A stretch of 64,000 nt of DNA, taken from positions 4,508,501-4,572,500 of the forward strand of contig NZ_JAFIBU010000001.1 in assembly GCF_017833255.1 (NCBI RefSeq). Direction: 5' to 3'. Made by a program: the position numbers and the translations under genes. Shown here piece by piece: positions 51,118 through 60,706 of this stretch; position 1 is the stretch's first letter, and each line of letters starts with the position of its first letter. The notes under the pieces were generated by a model that did not search any database, was not told the origin of the DNA, and worked only from the letters and a program-made list of their open reading frames with translations. This stretch comes from Paenibacillus sp. PvR098 (GTDB lineage: Bacteria; Bacillota; Bacilli; Paenibacillales; NBRC-103111).

Positions 51118-51785
51118 ATTACCGCGTACTGATTGCAGACGATCACCCGCTTGCCAGAAGAGCTGTCCGTACGCTGATCGAGGGAGAGGACGGCTTCGAG
51201 TGGATCGGTGAAGCTCAGAACGGCCTGGAAGCAATCGAGCTTTGCGGCAGGCTGCTGCCGGATCTCGTACTGATGGATATTCAAATGCCGAAGATGGGGG
51301 GCCTGGAAGCAACGAAGCGGATCAAGCAGCTCTATCCGCATATTCGTGTGGTCATGCTCACCGTGTCCGATGATGTGACGGATTTGTTCACTGCCATACG
51401 TTATGGCGCTCAAGGATATCTGCTGAAAAATATGGATCCCGACGATTGGATTGTGTATTTACATGGTTTGCTTGATGATGACAGTGAAATTTCGCGAGGC
51501 ATGGCGGACCGGCTGTTCCACTCGTTCCGCTCGGCGGATGCTGCCCCCGTAAGCAATATACAGCCAAGCGCGCTGTCTCAGCGGGAGTGTGAAATATTGA
51601 GCTGTGTGGCCAGCGGCCAAAGCAACCGGCAAATCGCAGAGACGCTTATTATCACAGAGAATACGGTGAAGAATCATATTAAAAACATTTTGGCTAAGCT
51701 GTCTCTCGATAATCGGGTACAGTTGACAGCGTATGCCGTCCGTCATGGACTGACACAGATCGGACAAAAAAACGGGCGAAAATAG
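51114..51785 (+). CDS. Response regulator, NarL/LuxR family
   Basis: This 223-residue protein has a receiver domain with acidic pocket ADDHP and phospho-acceptor Asp in LVLMDIQMPKMGG (near residue 54). A LuxR-type helix-turn-helix follows near residues 155-215 (SQRECEILSCVASGQSNRQIAETL, ENTVKNHIKNIL). The ATGA overlap with the kinase gene shows translational coupling. Targets are unknown; the downstream copper-type gene is a candidate. Confidence 0.92.
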   Translation: MNYRVLIADDHPLARRAVRTLIEGEDGFEWIGEAQNGLEAIELCGRLLPDLVLMDIQMPKMGGLEATKRIKQLYPHIRVVMLTVSDDVTDLFTAIRYGAQGYLLKNMDPDDWIVYLHGLLDDDSEISRGMADRLFHSFRSADAAPVSNIQPSALSQRECEILSCVASGQSNRQIAETLIITENTVKNHIKNILAKLSLDNRVQLTAYAVRHGLTQIGQKNGRK

Positions 51786-51867
51786 CCCGGTTGAGTCATT
51801 CTTTCGAGCAGCGGTTTGTTATACATTACAGATGGATATAATGATCGCTAAGAAGGAAGGGAATTAT

Positions 51868-52539
51868 ATGATGAAAAAATGGCATATTATGCTGGTGCTG
51901 AGCCTATTTTTATCGCTCATGCTCGGAGGCCTGGCTAGTGCACATGTAACCGTCTTGCCCAAAGAAACGACACAGGGGTCTTACGAAAAGTTTGCCGTCC
52001 GGGTCCCGGTTGAGAAGGATGTGGCCACAGTGAAGGTGGAAGTGAAATTTCCTCTGGAACAGGTTACGATTTCCCGTTTTGAGCCGAAGCCGGGCTGGAC
52101 ATATGAGATTACTAAAAACAATGACGATAAAATTACCGGGGTCATTTGGACGGCATCGGGTGAAGGCCTGGGACCTGCCGAGTTCGGCGAATTTTACATG
52201 CAGGGCAAAGTCGCGGATAACGCTACTGCCATCCAGTGGAAGGCGTATCAAACGTATAAGGACGGGAGCGTTGTTGAGTGGGTAGGTGCGGAAGGCGCGG
52301 ATAAGCCGGCCTCTGTTACGAAGGTGAATGCCAAGCCGGCAGGAGCAGCTACAGACAGTCACGGTCATGCCTCGGCCCCGGCAGCCGATGCAGCCGCAGC
52401 CCATGGCAGCGATGCCGCGGCGTCGGCAGCAACCGAGACACCGGCAGCAGCATCTGGGGCACCACTATACTTGTCCATTGCTGCCGTTATTCTGGGAGCG
52501 GCATCCCTCATCGTCTCTCTGTCACGTAAAAAAGGTTGA
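51868..52539 (+). CDS. YcnI-like (DUF1775) copper-binding exported protein
   Basis: This 223-residue protein has a signal peptide ending GLASA. The mature protein then begins with His-Val-Thr-Val, as in YcnI, where the N-terminal His takes part in the copper-binding histidine brace. The DUF1775 beta-domain covers about residues 28-155, followed by an Ala/His-rich linker (SHGHASAPAADAAAAHG). A C-terminal membrane helix (LYLSIAAVILGAASLIVSL) anchors it outside. The ATG at 51868 follows AAGGAAGGG. No ycnJ/ycnK partner is present here. Confidence 0.87.
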   Translation: MMKKWHIMLVLSLFLSLMLGGLASAHVTVLPKETTQGSYEKFAVRVPVEKDVATVKVEVKFPLEQVTISRFEPKPGWTYEITKNNDDKITGVIWTASGEGLGPAEFGEFYMQGKVADNATAIQWKAYQTYKDGSVVEWVGAEGADKPASVTKVNAKPAGAATDSHGHASAPAADAAAAHGSDAAASAATETPAAASGAPLYLSIAAVILGAASLIVSLSRKKG

Positions 52540-52557
52540 TCTGCTGCGAGTGAATTT

Positions 52558-52589
52558 AACCCGTCTCCATCTCTGGAGGCGGGTTTTTG
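52558..52589 (+). terminator. Terminator of the ycnI-like gene
   Basis: AACCCGtCTCC pairs with GGAGgCGGGTT around ATCTCT, followed by a T tract. Confidence 0.8.
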
Positions 52590-52716
52590 TGCATCATAAC
52601 GTTATGGGATATGGAAGAAGAAGTATTCTAGGCAAAAATAATCATAAAAATGCAGTATATGGGGGATGCTGGTTTTAGATTCGATCATTAATTAGTTCAG
52701 GGAGGACACCACGGAG

Positions 52717-53481
52717 ATGCTGCAACGTATTCGCAACAAGAAAAAAACCTTGTTATTGCTCATATGCCTGATGATGAGCTTGACTGCTGCCGGGACGGCC
52801 TTTGCTTTCGGTGAAGGAGCGCAGGGTCCGGATGTTTATGCCGTTCAAGGTATGTTAAAATCGCTGGGCTATTACGCGGGCAATATTACAGGTTATTACG
52901 GACCCGATACAGCTAGCGGCGTAAGGATGTTCCAGAAGGCTCATGGACTTCGGGTCACAGGGGCGGTTGATGACCAAACCTTACAATCCATACTATGGGC
53001 ATACGCGAATCTGAAAATTCCGAAGAAGCCCACGCCCGCTCCGACGCCACCCCCGGCTCCGCAGCCTAATCCCGTGCCTCAGGAGAAACCGACGGAGCTC
53101 ACGGCCGAGGAGCAGCAGATGCTCGACTTGGTCAACCAAGCTCGTACCGAAGCAGGGTTGTCCCCGTTTGCAGTCGATTTGGAGCTGTCGAAAGTGGCCC
53201 GGCTGAAAAGCCAAGACATGGTAGATAAAAACTATTTCTCCCATGACTCTCCAACCTATGGCTCGCCTTTCGACATGATGAAGAAATTCGGAATTGAGTA
53301 TCGCACCGCGGGAGAGAACATCGCCTGCAATCAGAACGTGACTGCAGCCCATCAAGCTCTGATGAATTCGGAGGGACACCGAGCCAATATTTTAAGCAAA
53401 GACTTCACTCATATCGGCATCGGTATAGTTGATGGAGGTCCCTGCGGTAAAATGTTCACACAGCAGTTTATTGCCAAATAA
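52717..53481 (+). CDS. CAP/SCP-domain exported protein with peptidoglycan-binding domain
   Basis: This 254-residue protein has a signal peptide ending GTAFA. A PG_binding_1 domain follows near residues 32-92 (YAVQGMLKSLGYYAGNITGYYG, then FQKAHGL). A Pro-rich linker and a CAP domain of the YkwD type complete it (LDLVNQARTEAGLSPFAVD, FSHDSPTYGSPFDMM, AGENIACNQ, HRANIL). It probably sits in the cell wall or spore cortex; YkwD-type CAP domains have no settled enzymatic role. GGGAGG lies upstream. Confidence 0.9.
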   Translation: MLQRIRNKKKTLLLLICLMMSLTAAGTAFAFGEGAQGPDVYAVQGMLKSLGYYAGNITGYYGPDTASGVRMFQKAHGLRVTGAVDDQTLQSILWAYANLKIPKKPTPAPTPPPAPQPNPVPQEKPTELTAEEQQMLDLVNQARTEAGLSPFAVDLELSKVARLKSQDMVDKNYFSHDSPTYGSPFDMMKKFGIEYRTAGENIACNQNVTAAHQALMNSEGHRANILSKDFTHIGIGIVDGGPCGKMFTQQFIAK

Positions 53482-53494
53482 CACGGGTCATCCC

Positions 53495-53536
53495 GTACAA
53501 AAAACTGAGGCATGATGATGCTTCAGTTTTTTGTAC
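53495..53536 (+). terminator. Terminator of the CAP-domain gene
   Basis: GTACAAAAAACTGAGGCAT and the complementary TGCTTCAGTTTTTTGTAC form a long near-perfect hairpin. Confidence 0.8.
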
Positions 53537-53679
53537 TCAAGACGGTCATTGCCAACAGACGGGAGCCGAAAGCTCTAATATTACGAGGAGGTTAAATTCG
53601 GTTGGAAACATTTCCTTAAAGAGGCCGATAGTGTAAAATAGGAGAACACAAACAAAATTGGTGGAAGCGGGTCGGAACC

Positions 53680-54156
53680 ATGGCTTCGAAAGTGCTGAAG
53701 GAATTTAAAGAATTTGCGATAAAAGGAAATATGATCGAGCTTGCCATCGGTGTCATTATCGGTGCTGCTTTCAGTAAGGTAGTGACGTCGATCGTCAATG
53801 ATGTGGTCATGCCTCCGATCGGACTATTGCTTGGGAGGGTCAATTTTTCAGATTTGTTCATCAGCTTGGACGGGATGTCGTATGCATCACTCAAGCAAGC
53901 GCAAGATGCAGGAGCGCCAACATTGAATTACGGACTGTTTATCAACACGCTGCTTGATTTTCTAATCGTGGCTTTCGTCATTTTTATTGCCGTAAAGCAG
54001 CTTAATCGCCTGCGCAAAAAGGAAGAAGCCAAGCCGGAACCGAAAGCGGACACCAAGGAATGTCCGGAATGCTTATCTGATATACCGTTCAAAGCGGTCC
54101 GCTGTAAATATTGTACTGCAATACTTGAAGGGACAGAGGAACCTAAAGGCGTCTAA
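53680..54156 (+). CDS. mscL: Large-conductance mechanosensitive channel with C-terminal zinc ribbon
   Basis: This 158-residue protein has MscL features: [27 protein letters not shown] for the pore helix and its amphipathic N-terminus, a periplasmic loop, and a second helix ([15 protein letters not shown]). It releases solutes under hypo-osmotic shock. The cytoplasmic helix is followed by an added zinc ribbon with Cys128-x2-Cys131 and Cys142-x2-Cys145 (CPECLSD, CKYC). Ordinary MscL (120-150 aa) ends before this. The ribosome binding site is weak. Confidence 0.92.
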   Translation: MASKVLKEFKEFAIKGNMIELAIGVIIGAAFSKVVTSIVNDVVMPPIGLLLGRVNFSDLFISLDGMSYASLKQAQDAGAPTLNYGLFINTLLDFLIVAFVIFIAVKQLNRLRKKEEAKPEPKADTKECPECLSDIPFKAVRCKYCTAILEGTEEPKGV

Positions 54157-54300
54157 TTAAGAAATGACAATCATCGTTCTCCGAAATGGTGGGGGCAGGA
54201 GATTTTTGCATCTTAAGAAATTATTCAGAAAATCCTTCACTTGTTCTAAAGGTATTATGGTTAACCTAGGGTTGATATGAGCAGGGAGGGTTCGGTGCAC

Positions 54301-54885
54301 ATGAATCTCAGTTCCATCGTTCAAGAAAAGTTTTTATTTCTTAATAAATTCATCCAATCTCCTAAAGAGGTTGGGAGCGTGACGCCCAGCTCCCGTTTTC
54401 TGGCACATGCCATGACCAAGCCGGTTGCTTGGGACAAGATTGAGAGTGTGGCGGAGCTTGGAGCCGGGACGGGCGCGCTGACCAAATACATTGAGCAGGC
54501 CGCCTCAGGTCGAGTTAAAGTGCTTCTGTTTGAGAAAGAACCGGCGCTTCGATTTCAGTTGGCTCAAAAGTATCCCGCGTTCTCTTGTTATGCAGATGCC
54601 TGCCACATTCAAAAAGCGGTTCGCCGCGAAAAATTGGACGGTCTGGATATCGTGATCAGCGGTCTTCCGTTCTTTAACTTCCCGCAGGAAATTCGTGACC
54701 GGTTGATCAAACAAATTATTTCGTCCTTGAAGCCGGACGGAAGTTTCATAGCTTTTCAATATTCTCTGCAGATGAAGCCGCAATTAAGCCGTTATTTTGA
54801 CATTGAAACCATCCGCTTTGTGCCATTCAATGTTCCGCCGGCTTTCGTATATGTGTGCCGAAAGAAAGTGAATCAGACAACATGA
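54301..54885 (+). CDS. Class I SAM-dependent methyltransferase, phospholipid-methylase-like
   Basis: This 194-residue protein has SAM motif I VAELGAGTGALTKY, motif II region VLLFEKEP, and the motif IV-like IVISGLPFFNFP. The N-terminal FIQSPKEVGSVTPSSRFLA is typical of PmtA-like and KsgA-related enzymes that act on phospholipids. The substrate is unproven. The ATG at 54301 has GGGAGGG 10 bases upstream. It overlaps the DedA gene by four bases (ATGA), which suggests a membrane-lipid role. Confidence 0.8.
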   Translation: MNLSSIVQEKFLFLNKFIQSPKEVGSVTPSSRFLAHAMTKPVAWDKIESVAELGAGTGALTKYIEQAASGRVKVLLFEKEPALRFQLAQKYPAFSCYADACHIQKAVRREKLDGLDIVISGLPFFNFPQEIRDRLIKQIISSLKPDGSFIAFQYSLQMKPQLSRYFDIETIRFVPFNVPPAFVYVCRKKVNQTT

Positions 54886-55508
54886 CTTATGAGACTTTGA
54901 TCGATTTGATCGGTCAGTACGGGTACGCGGCCTTGTTCTTTGCATTATGGCTTGGTATTGTGGGAATGCCTATTCCTGATGAGGTGATTGTGATGACCGG
55001 AGGTGCGGTAACGGCGGGAGGGCTGCTGCTCACCGTTCCGGCATTTATTCTGACTTATCTGGGAGTTGTATCTGGTCTTTCCTTGGGTTATGTTCTGGGT
55101 CGTTATATCGGGACACCCGTATTGGATAGACTAAAACGAAAGAAAAATATGAACAAATATATCGAATTGTCTGAACAGTGGAGCAATAAATACGGAAGTT
55201 TGGCGCTGGTCATCAGCTATTTTTTTCCTGTCATCCGGCATGTGATGCCTTACGTTGTGGGGCTGAATAAAATGTCATTCCGTAGGTATGCCCTTTTTTC
55301 TTATACTACCGGTTTGCTATGGACTCTGATTTTTTTCACGGCGGGACGTTTAACAGTGGATCACGCGGCGGAAGTCGGGACAAAAATATATACGTACGGC
55401 TTGAATATGCTTTGGGTGCCTGTTATAGCGGGCCTGTTATATTGGGTTGTCCGGTTTATCGTTCGAAAAAAGCGGGGAAGGGTCAAGCAAATGATCGATA
55501 AGCAATAA
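54882..55508 (+). CDS. DedA-family membrane protein
   Basis: This 208-residue protein has the DedA signatures LGIVGMPIPDEVIVM near the N-terminus and GRYIG, then FFPVIRHVMPYVVGLNKMSFRRY. It has four to five membrane helices. Several DedA proteins flip polyprenyl phosphate or phosphatidylethanolamine. The start at 54882 overlaps the methyltransferase stop; translation is probably coupled because the local ribosome binding site is weak. The C-terminus is basic (RKKRGRVKQ). Confidence 0.88.
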   Translation: MTYETLIDLIGQYGYAALFFALWLGIVGMPIPDEVIVMTGGAVTAGGLLLTVPAFILTYLGVVSGLSLGYVLGRYIGTPVLDRLKRKKNMNKYIELSEQWSNKYGSLALVISYFFPVIRHVMPYVVGLNKMSFRRYALFSYTTGLLWTLIFFTAGRLTVDHAAEVGTKIYTYGLNMLWVPVIAGLLYWVVRFIVRKKRGRVKQMIDKQ

Positions 55509-55712
55509 CTTGTTTTCATTGATTAAATCTCTTTTTATGGACAGACTATTCAAGAGATGAAACGTATTGTCAACAAAATTTACAGAGTCGCCGCATGCAT
55601 AATCGGCGGCAACAGATGATGAACCCCTTAAAAATCCATGGACAATCATGGATATTTTTTTAGTTTATATTCGAAAAAGTGCGTTAGAAGCCCATTTTTC
55701 CCATACTAACGC

Positions 55713-55740
55713 ACCACAATATGCTATCCTTCATAAACTA
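55713..55740 (+). promoter_or_regulatory. Sigma-K-like promoter of gerE
   Basis: AC at 55713-55714, a 17-base spacer, and CATAAACTA at 55732-55740 match the sigma-K consensus. gerE is transcribed by sigma-K in B. subtilis, so this site also serves as a local reference for the one at 33668-33695. Confidence 0.7.
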
Positions 55741-55799
55741 AATTTGACTGTATCCCTAGACCTTGTAATGATACCAAAACCCGGGCAAGGAGGGGTGAC

Positions 55800-56024
55800 A
55801 TGAAGGGCAGCGACCATAAAAGTAAATTTTTGCTAACCAATCGTGAACGTGAAGTATTTGAACTGCTTGTACAAGATAAAACGACCAAAGATATCGCGCA
55901 GCAATTGTTTATCAGTGAAAAAACTGTGCGAAACCATATCTCGAACGTTATGCAAAAACTTAATGTGAAAGGGCGTTCGCAAGCGGTTGTCGAGCTGATC
56001 AAGCTTGGGGAGTTGCAGATCTGA
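55800..56024 (+). CDS. gerE: Spore germination/coat regulator GerE
   Basis: This 74-residue protein is a single LuxR-type DNA-binding domain: LLTNREREVFELLVQDKT, then the recognition helix region FISEKTVRNHISNVMQKL. It is nearly colinear with B. subtilis GerE, including the length. GerE acts in the mother cell late in sporulation with sigma-K, activating or repressing coat genes. GGAGGGG precedes the ATG. Its presence fixes the organism as a spore former and provides a possible regulator for the 32-49 kb cluster. Confidence 0.95.
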   Translation: MKGSDHKSKFLLTNREREVFELLVQDKTTKDIAQQLFISEKTVRNHISNVMQKLNVKGRSQAVVELIKLGELQI

Positions 56025-56044
56025 GGAAATCCAATGGACCTAAC

Positions 56045-56101
56045 AAAGCCTTCTTACTTACGTTTCCTCGATGTAGAGGGATCGTTAGAGAAGGCTTTTT
56101 G
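56045..56101 (+). terminator. Terminator of gerE
   Basis: AAAGCCTTCT at 56045-56054 pairs with AGAAGGCTTT near 56089-56098 across a structured loop, followed by T. Confidence 0.65.
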
Positions 56102-56308
56102 GTTTGAGAAGAGGAAGGAGGGAAGGGAAGAAATTGGACAACCCTGTCATTGTAAATTAATGTGGCTCCATATTGGGTGATACTACTATTGTCGGATGTG
56201 TTGAAATGGATACTTAGTATCACTTTATGAGCAACGCACGGTTGTTATGAAATGTGGTAATATTGGATAGAATTAATGATTAAGCTTGTGAATATCGAGG
56301 TGAGAGAA

Positions 56309-58384
56309 ATGGGCAAAAATGGTTTGGCCAATGAACTATTATCATTGTACGAGATGTATAGATCAATTTTCGAAAATCACCCAGATGCATGTTATGCATT
56401 TGATTTACAAGGTAATTTTATGATGGCTAATCAATCATGTGAGAGGATTTTTGGTTATTCCAGAGAAGAATTGCTCACCATGACATTTGTTCCTTTCTTT
56501 AAAGAAGAAGATGTAAATACGGCTTTTCGATATTTCACATCTGCTGCCAATGGGAATCAAGAGGTTGTAGAAATGAAGGTCCGACATAAAAATGGACACT
56601 TTATGGATTTAAATATAACGCTTGTACCTATATTTATAGATCATAAGATACAAGGGGTCATAGGAATTGGAAGAGATGTGAGTGAGCAAAACCTCACTCA
56701 GAAGGAATTGATATCTTCAAAGAATCAATTGCAAAACATTTTTAACAGCTTAGATGCTTGTTTCTGGTCGCATGACGTAGTAACGAACACCAAAGCTATT
56801 ATTTCACCTGCATGTGAAAAAATTTATGGCTATTCTCAACACTTTTTTATTTCCGACCCCTTATTTTGGATCAAGGTCATACATCCAGACGATAAAGATA
56901 AAGTCCAGAAGTACCGGCAACGGATATATACTGGTGAGTCGGTCAAGCAAGAATACCGAATTATACATGCCACTGGCCAAATCAAGTGGGTCTCGGATCA
57001 TACGATACCGGTATTTAACGAGAGGGCGGAATTGATACGTCTGGACGGGCTGGTTTCCGACATCACTCAACGAAAAGTAGCCGAAGAACAGCTGTACTTC
57101 ATGGCTTTTCACGATGTACTAACGGGATTGCCCAATCGGCGCATGTATAGAAACAAACTCGATAAAGCATTAGCGAATGCTCAAGACAAATATAAAGTCG
57201 TTGTTATGTACCTTGATCTTGATCGCTTTAAATATGTTAATGATTCCCTTGGACATATGATGGGTGATCGACTGTTACAAATTGTGGCTGATCGATTAAA
57301 AGCTTGTTTGGACGAAGAAGATACTATTTCTCGTCAAGGCGGTGATGAGTTTACCATTTTACTAAATAAAGTAGCCAGCCTTGAACACATTTATCCTATT
57401 GCAAATAAAATCCTAGATACTATAGTTCAACCCATTAGGCTTGATCATCATGAATTTATCTTAACTACAAGTGTTGGTGTCAGTGTATATCCAGATCATG
57501 GACAAGATTCTCACACCTTAATCAAGCAAGCCGATCAAGCCATGTACCTTGCAAAGGAACATGGAAAAAATAATTTTAAGCTTTATGAGCCTGATATCAC
57601 AACGATTTCATCTAGAAAATGGATATTAGAGCAGAGTCTCCGTAAGGCAATGAAGAATGATGAATTATCTCTTCATTATCAACCCATCGTTGATCTCAGG
57701 AGAGGAAGCATGATTGGTCTGGAAGCGTTAGTACGCTGGCATCAATCTGAATTGGGTTATATTCCACCTACTGAGTTTATACCTATTGCAGAGGAATGCG
57801 GGTTAATCATACCTATAGGTGAATGGATTCTTAGAAGTGCGTGTATGCAAAATAAATTATGGCAGAAAAAGGGATACCACCCCATATTTGTGTCCGTAAA
57901 TATATCCGCGAGACAATTTGAAAATGCGAATTTTGTTCCAATGGTGGAAAGTATATTAAGCGAAACCAGGTTGGAACCACAGTATTTAAAGCTTGAAATA
58001 ACGGAAAGTACAGCGATGTCTAGTGCTGAGGATATGATTAAGAGACTCGAAAAGCTTCAAGCATTAGGAGTTCATCTATCCATTGATGATTTTGGGACAG
58101 GATATTCCTCGTTGAGTTACTTGAAGAAATTCCAGATTGGAACGTTAAAAATAGATCAGTCATTTATTAAGGATATCAATATAGATCCTAACCAGGAAGC
58201 CATCATTAATGCTATTGTGGCTATGGCTAAAAATTTACGTATCCATGTCATAGCGGAAGGCGTTGAGCTGTTGCAACAGGTTGAGTTTTTAAAAAATATT
58301 GGCTGCTATGATATGCAAGGATATTTTTTCAGTAAGCCTTTGGCGACTGAACATGTCGAAAGATTATTCGGTAAAAAGTTGTAG
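56309..58384 (+). CDS. PAS-PAS-GGDEF-EAL cyclic-di-GMP protein
   Basis: This 691-residue cytoplasmic signalling protein has two PAS domains (about 15-135 and 145-265), GGDEF (about 270-430) and EAL (about 445-690). The diguanylate cyclase motif is intact (RQGGDEFTIL). The EAL site keeps GLEALVRW, VNISARQF, EITEST, DDFGTGYSS, LKIDQSFI and AEGVE, so phosphodiesterase activity is also expected. GAGGTGAG precedes the ATG at 56309. The DNA is more AT-rich than its neighbours. A GGDEF relic follows downstream. Confidence 0.92.
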   Translation: MGKNGLANELLSLYEMYRSIFENHPDACYAFDLQGNFMMANQSCERIFGYSREELLTMTFVPFFKEEDVNTAFRYFTSAANGNQEVVEMKVRHKNGHFMDLNITLVPIFIDHKIQGVIGIGRDVSEQNLTQKELISSKNQLQNIFNSLDACFWSHDVVTNTKAIISPACEKIYGYSQHFFISDPLFWIKVIHPDDKDKVQKYRQRIYTGESVKQEYRIIHATGQIKWVSDHTIPVFNERAELIRLDGLVSDITQRKVAEEQLYFMAFHDVLTGLPNRRMYRNKLDKALANAQDKYKVVVMYLDLDRFKYVNDSLGHMMGDRLLQIVADRLKACLDEEDTISRQGGDEFTILLNKVASLEHIYPIANKILDTIVQPIRLDHHEFILTTSVGVSVYPDHGQDSHTLIKQADQAMYLAKEHGKNNFKLYEPDITTISSRKWILEQSLRKAMKNDELSLHYQPIVDLRRGSMIGLEALVRWHQSELGYIPPTEFIPIAEECGLIIPIGEWILRSACMQNKLWQKKGYHPIFVSVNISARQFENANFVPMVESILSETRLEPQYLKLEITESTAMSSAEDMIKRLEKLQALGVHLSIDDFGTGYSSLSYLKKFQIGTLKIDQSFIKDINIDPNQEAIINAIVAMAKNLRIHVIAEGVELLQQVEFLKNIGCYDMQGYFFSKPLATEHVERLFGKKL

Positions 58385-58447
58385 ATCTGAGAATGACACG
58401 GACCGAACAAAGCCTCTTTTTACGCCCCCGCAAGAAAGGAAGCAGGG

Positions 58448-58555
58448 ATTCATGGGATTATTAATGACTCTTTAGGACATCACCGTGGCGATGAATTTCT
58501 AAGGAGGGTCAGGTTTGCTGTAATTGAATGGCACCGCTGTCGTCATTCTAGTTAG
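58448..58555 (+). pseudogene. Fragment of a GGDEF-domain gene
   Basis: Read in frame from 58454, the sequence gives GIINDSLGHHRGDEFLRRV, matching the conserved GGDEF-domain segment (INDSLGHxxGDxLLxxV). It then degrades and stops at 58553-58555. Upstream residues do not fit the domain. The fragment differs from the intact gene just upstream (YVNDSLGHMMGDRLLQIV), so it is a relic of another cyclase gene or an older duplicate. Confidence 0.55.
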
Positions 58556-59451
58556 CTTAAAGTGGATTCGGGGGAAGCAAGTAATTTTTGTGTAAACATG
58601 TTTAACGCCATGCTTGCTGATTCACCTTTTTCTTGGATCATGAACAAATTTCGTATGAATCGATATCCTTTAATCGGGAATTCGCAAAGCTCACCTGATC
58701 TTAATTCTTTCCTTACAACCAATCGGGATAGAATAGCAATGCCAAGGCCGGAAGCTACAGCCTCTTTAACCCCTTGGGTGCTGCTAAAAACAAAGGAACG
58801 TTTAACCTCAAGACCGGCATCACGAATAAACCGATCGCTGAATGCCCGAGTTCCTGAACCGCCTTCTCGAAAGATCCATATTTGTCCTTGCAGTGCTGAT
58901 TCCAATTTAGCTGCCCTTGGATTACATAAAGGGTGGCTGGGTGAGGCAATCAGTATCATTTCGTCCTTCATGAATGATTTTATATGTAAACCAGGCTGAG
59001 TAACCTCTCCCTCGACTAACCCAAGATCCAACTCATTTGTGCGGACCGCTTGAACAATTTCTTCCGTATTTCCAATATTCACTTGAATTTCAACCTGAGG
59101 ATACTGCTCTACATATTGGGCGAGTACCCGCGGCAGGATATACTCACCGATGGTGAAGCTGGCGCCTATTTTTAGTAAACCGGTCACTTCGTCACGAAGC
59201 GATTGGATTTCTTGTTTCGCTTCATGGTAGAGCGTGAGGATTTGCTTTGCCTGCCTATATAAAATCTCTCCTGCCTCCGTTAGTTTGACATGTTTAGGTG
59301 AGCGATGCAAAAGCTTGGCTCCAAATTCATTTTCCAAATTTCGAATATGTAAGCTTACACCAGGCTGTGAAAGGTTGAGAATTTCCGCAGCTCGGGAGAA
59401 ATTGCTCTGCTCCGCTACGGTTACAAAGACCCGAAGTGTTTCTACGATCAT
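58552..59451 (-). CDS. LysR-family regulator (CysL/YeiE type)
   Basis: This 299-residue protein has an N-terminal winged helix (MIVETLRVFVTVAEQSNFSR, AAEILNLSQPGVSLHIRNLE) and a periplasmic-binding-protein-like effector domain. It resembles the CysL/YwfK and YeiE branch. The ATG at 59451 has AGGAGG 7 bases upstream. It is divergent from the YeiH-type gene, the common arrangement for this regulator and exporter, so it probably controls that gene. Confidence 0.88.
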   Translation of the reverse strand: MIVETLRVFVTVAEQSNFSRAAEILNLSQPGVSLHIRNLENEFGAKLLHRSPKHVKLTEAGEILYRQAKQILTLYHEAKQEIQSLRDEVTGLLKIGASFTIGEYILPRVLAQYVEQYPQVEIQVNIGNTEEIVQAVRTNELDLGLVEGEVTQPGLHIKSFMKDEMILIASPSHPLCNPRAAKLESALQGQIWIFREGGSGTRAFSDRFIRDAGLEVKRSFVFSSTQGVKEAVASGLGIAILSRLVVRKELRSGELCEFPIKGYRFIRNLFMIQEKGESASMALNMFTQKLLASPESTLS

Positions 59452-59671
59452 TGAGATCCTCCTGTTTGACTCCATGTGTGTAGTACTTCTGCCACTAGAT
59501 GGATGTTGTTATATGTTCATTGTATTTGTATTTCTTATCGTAAACAATCCCAATCATTAGTTTTACTCATGATCAAGATAGTAAATCGGTATTTCACTTC
59601 CGGATGCATCGGTAATATAGTTGAATCATAAGCACATTCAGGGTTCTAGGGAGTAGTTGGGAGTGAGTACG

Positions 59672-60706
59672 ATGGCACAGGCATATGCCCTTCCATTAAA
59701 GAGGGGTTTTGATTTTATTCAAGGCATGGGATTAACACTGCTGTTGGCTCTGTCGGCTAAATATGTATCGGGAATTCCTTTCCTGAGCATTCTGGGGCAG
59801 CTTGTTATCGCCATTCTGCTTGGGATGATTTGGAGAGCTGTCATCGGCATTCGGGATGAGAACCTTGCAGGTATTTCATTTTCGAGTAAAACACTGCTGC
59901 GCTGCGGCATTGTTCTGCTTGGGCTGCGGTTGAATCTGTTGGATATCCTACATGCGGGACCTAAGGTGATGGTTATTGTCTTCACGGTTGTCATTTTTAC
60001 ACTATTTGTTGTCTATGGCATTACCAAATGCTTTAAGATACAAACGAGGCTAGGCATGCTTACTGCATGCGGGACGGCAATATGTGGTGCTGCAGCCGTT
60101 GTGGCCATTTCACCTCAAATGAAGGCTCGCAATGACGAAACAGCGATTAGCGCCGCGACCGTAGCCATTTTGGGAACGATTTTTACGTTGATGTACACGT
60201 TATTATATCCAGTGCTTGGACTTACGCCAGTTGGATATGGTGTGTTTGCGGGTGCTACGCTTCACGAAGTAGCTCACGTTATTGCGGCAGCAGCTCCAGG
60301 TGGTAAAGAAGCTGAGGATATGGCGGTTATCGTCAAGCTGTCTCGGGTTGCTATGTTGGTTCCCGTAGCTATGATCATCGGGTTTTGGGCAAACAGGTTG
60401 GAGAATACAGGACAAGACAAGTCGCAAAAGATGAATTGGAAATCGATCCCCATTCCTTGGTTTATTTTTGGCTTCATAATAATGAGCGGTGTAAATACGT
60501 TGAACTGGATTCCCTTAGCGATAACTAACCAACTGATCACCATCGCGTATTTGTTAATTGCGATGGCGATGGCGGGACTTGGACTGAACGTTGATCTGGT
60601 TACTTTCCGGCGTTTAGGAATGAAGCCTCTGGCTGCAGGATTCATCGGGTCTGTTTTGTTAGCTGGTTTAGGCTGGGTACTGGTTCATTATTTCGGGCTG
60701 GCATAA
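59672..60706 (+). CDS. YeiH-family putative sulfate/sulfite exporter
   Basis: This 344-residue membrane protein has about 10 helices. Family (UPF0324) motifs include LRCGIVLLGLRLN, TACGTAICGAAAVVAISP and GATLHEVAHVIAAA. It is assigned to sulfite or sulfate export by family inference only. The ATG at 59672 has GGGAG 8 bases upstream; an in-frame TTG at 59657 is less likely. Its divergence from a LysR gene supports paired regulation. Confidence 0.88.
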   Translation: MAQAYALPLKRGFDFIQGMGLTLLLALSAKYVSGIPFLSILGQLVIAILLGMIWRAVIGIRDENLAGISFSSKTLLRCGIVLLGLRLNLLDILHAGPKVMVIVFTVVIFTLFVVYGITKCFKIQTRLGMLTACGTAICGAAAVVAISPQMKARNDETAISAATVAILGTIFTLMYTLLYPVLGLTPVGYGVFAGATLHEVAHVIAAAAPGGKEAEDMAVIVKLSRVAMLVPVAMIIGFWANRLENTGQDKSQKMNWKSIPIPWFIFGFIIMSGVNTLNWIPLAITNQLITIAYLLIAMAMAGLGLNVDLVTFRRLGMKPLAAGFIGSVLLAGLGWVLVHYFGLA

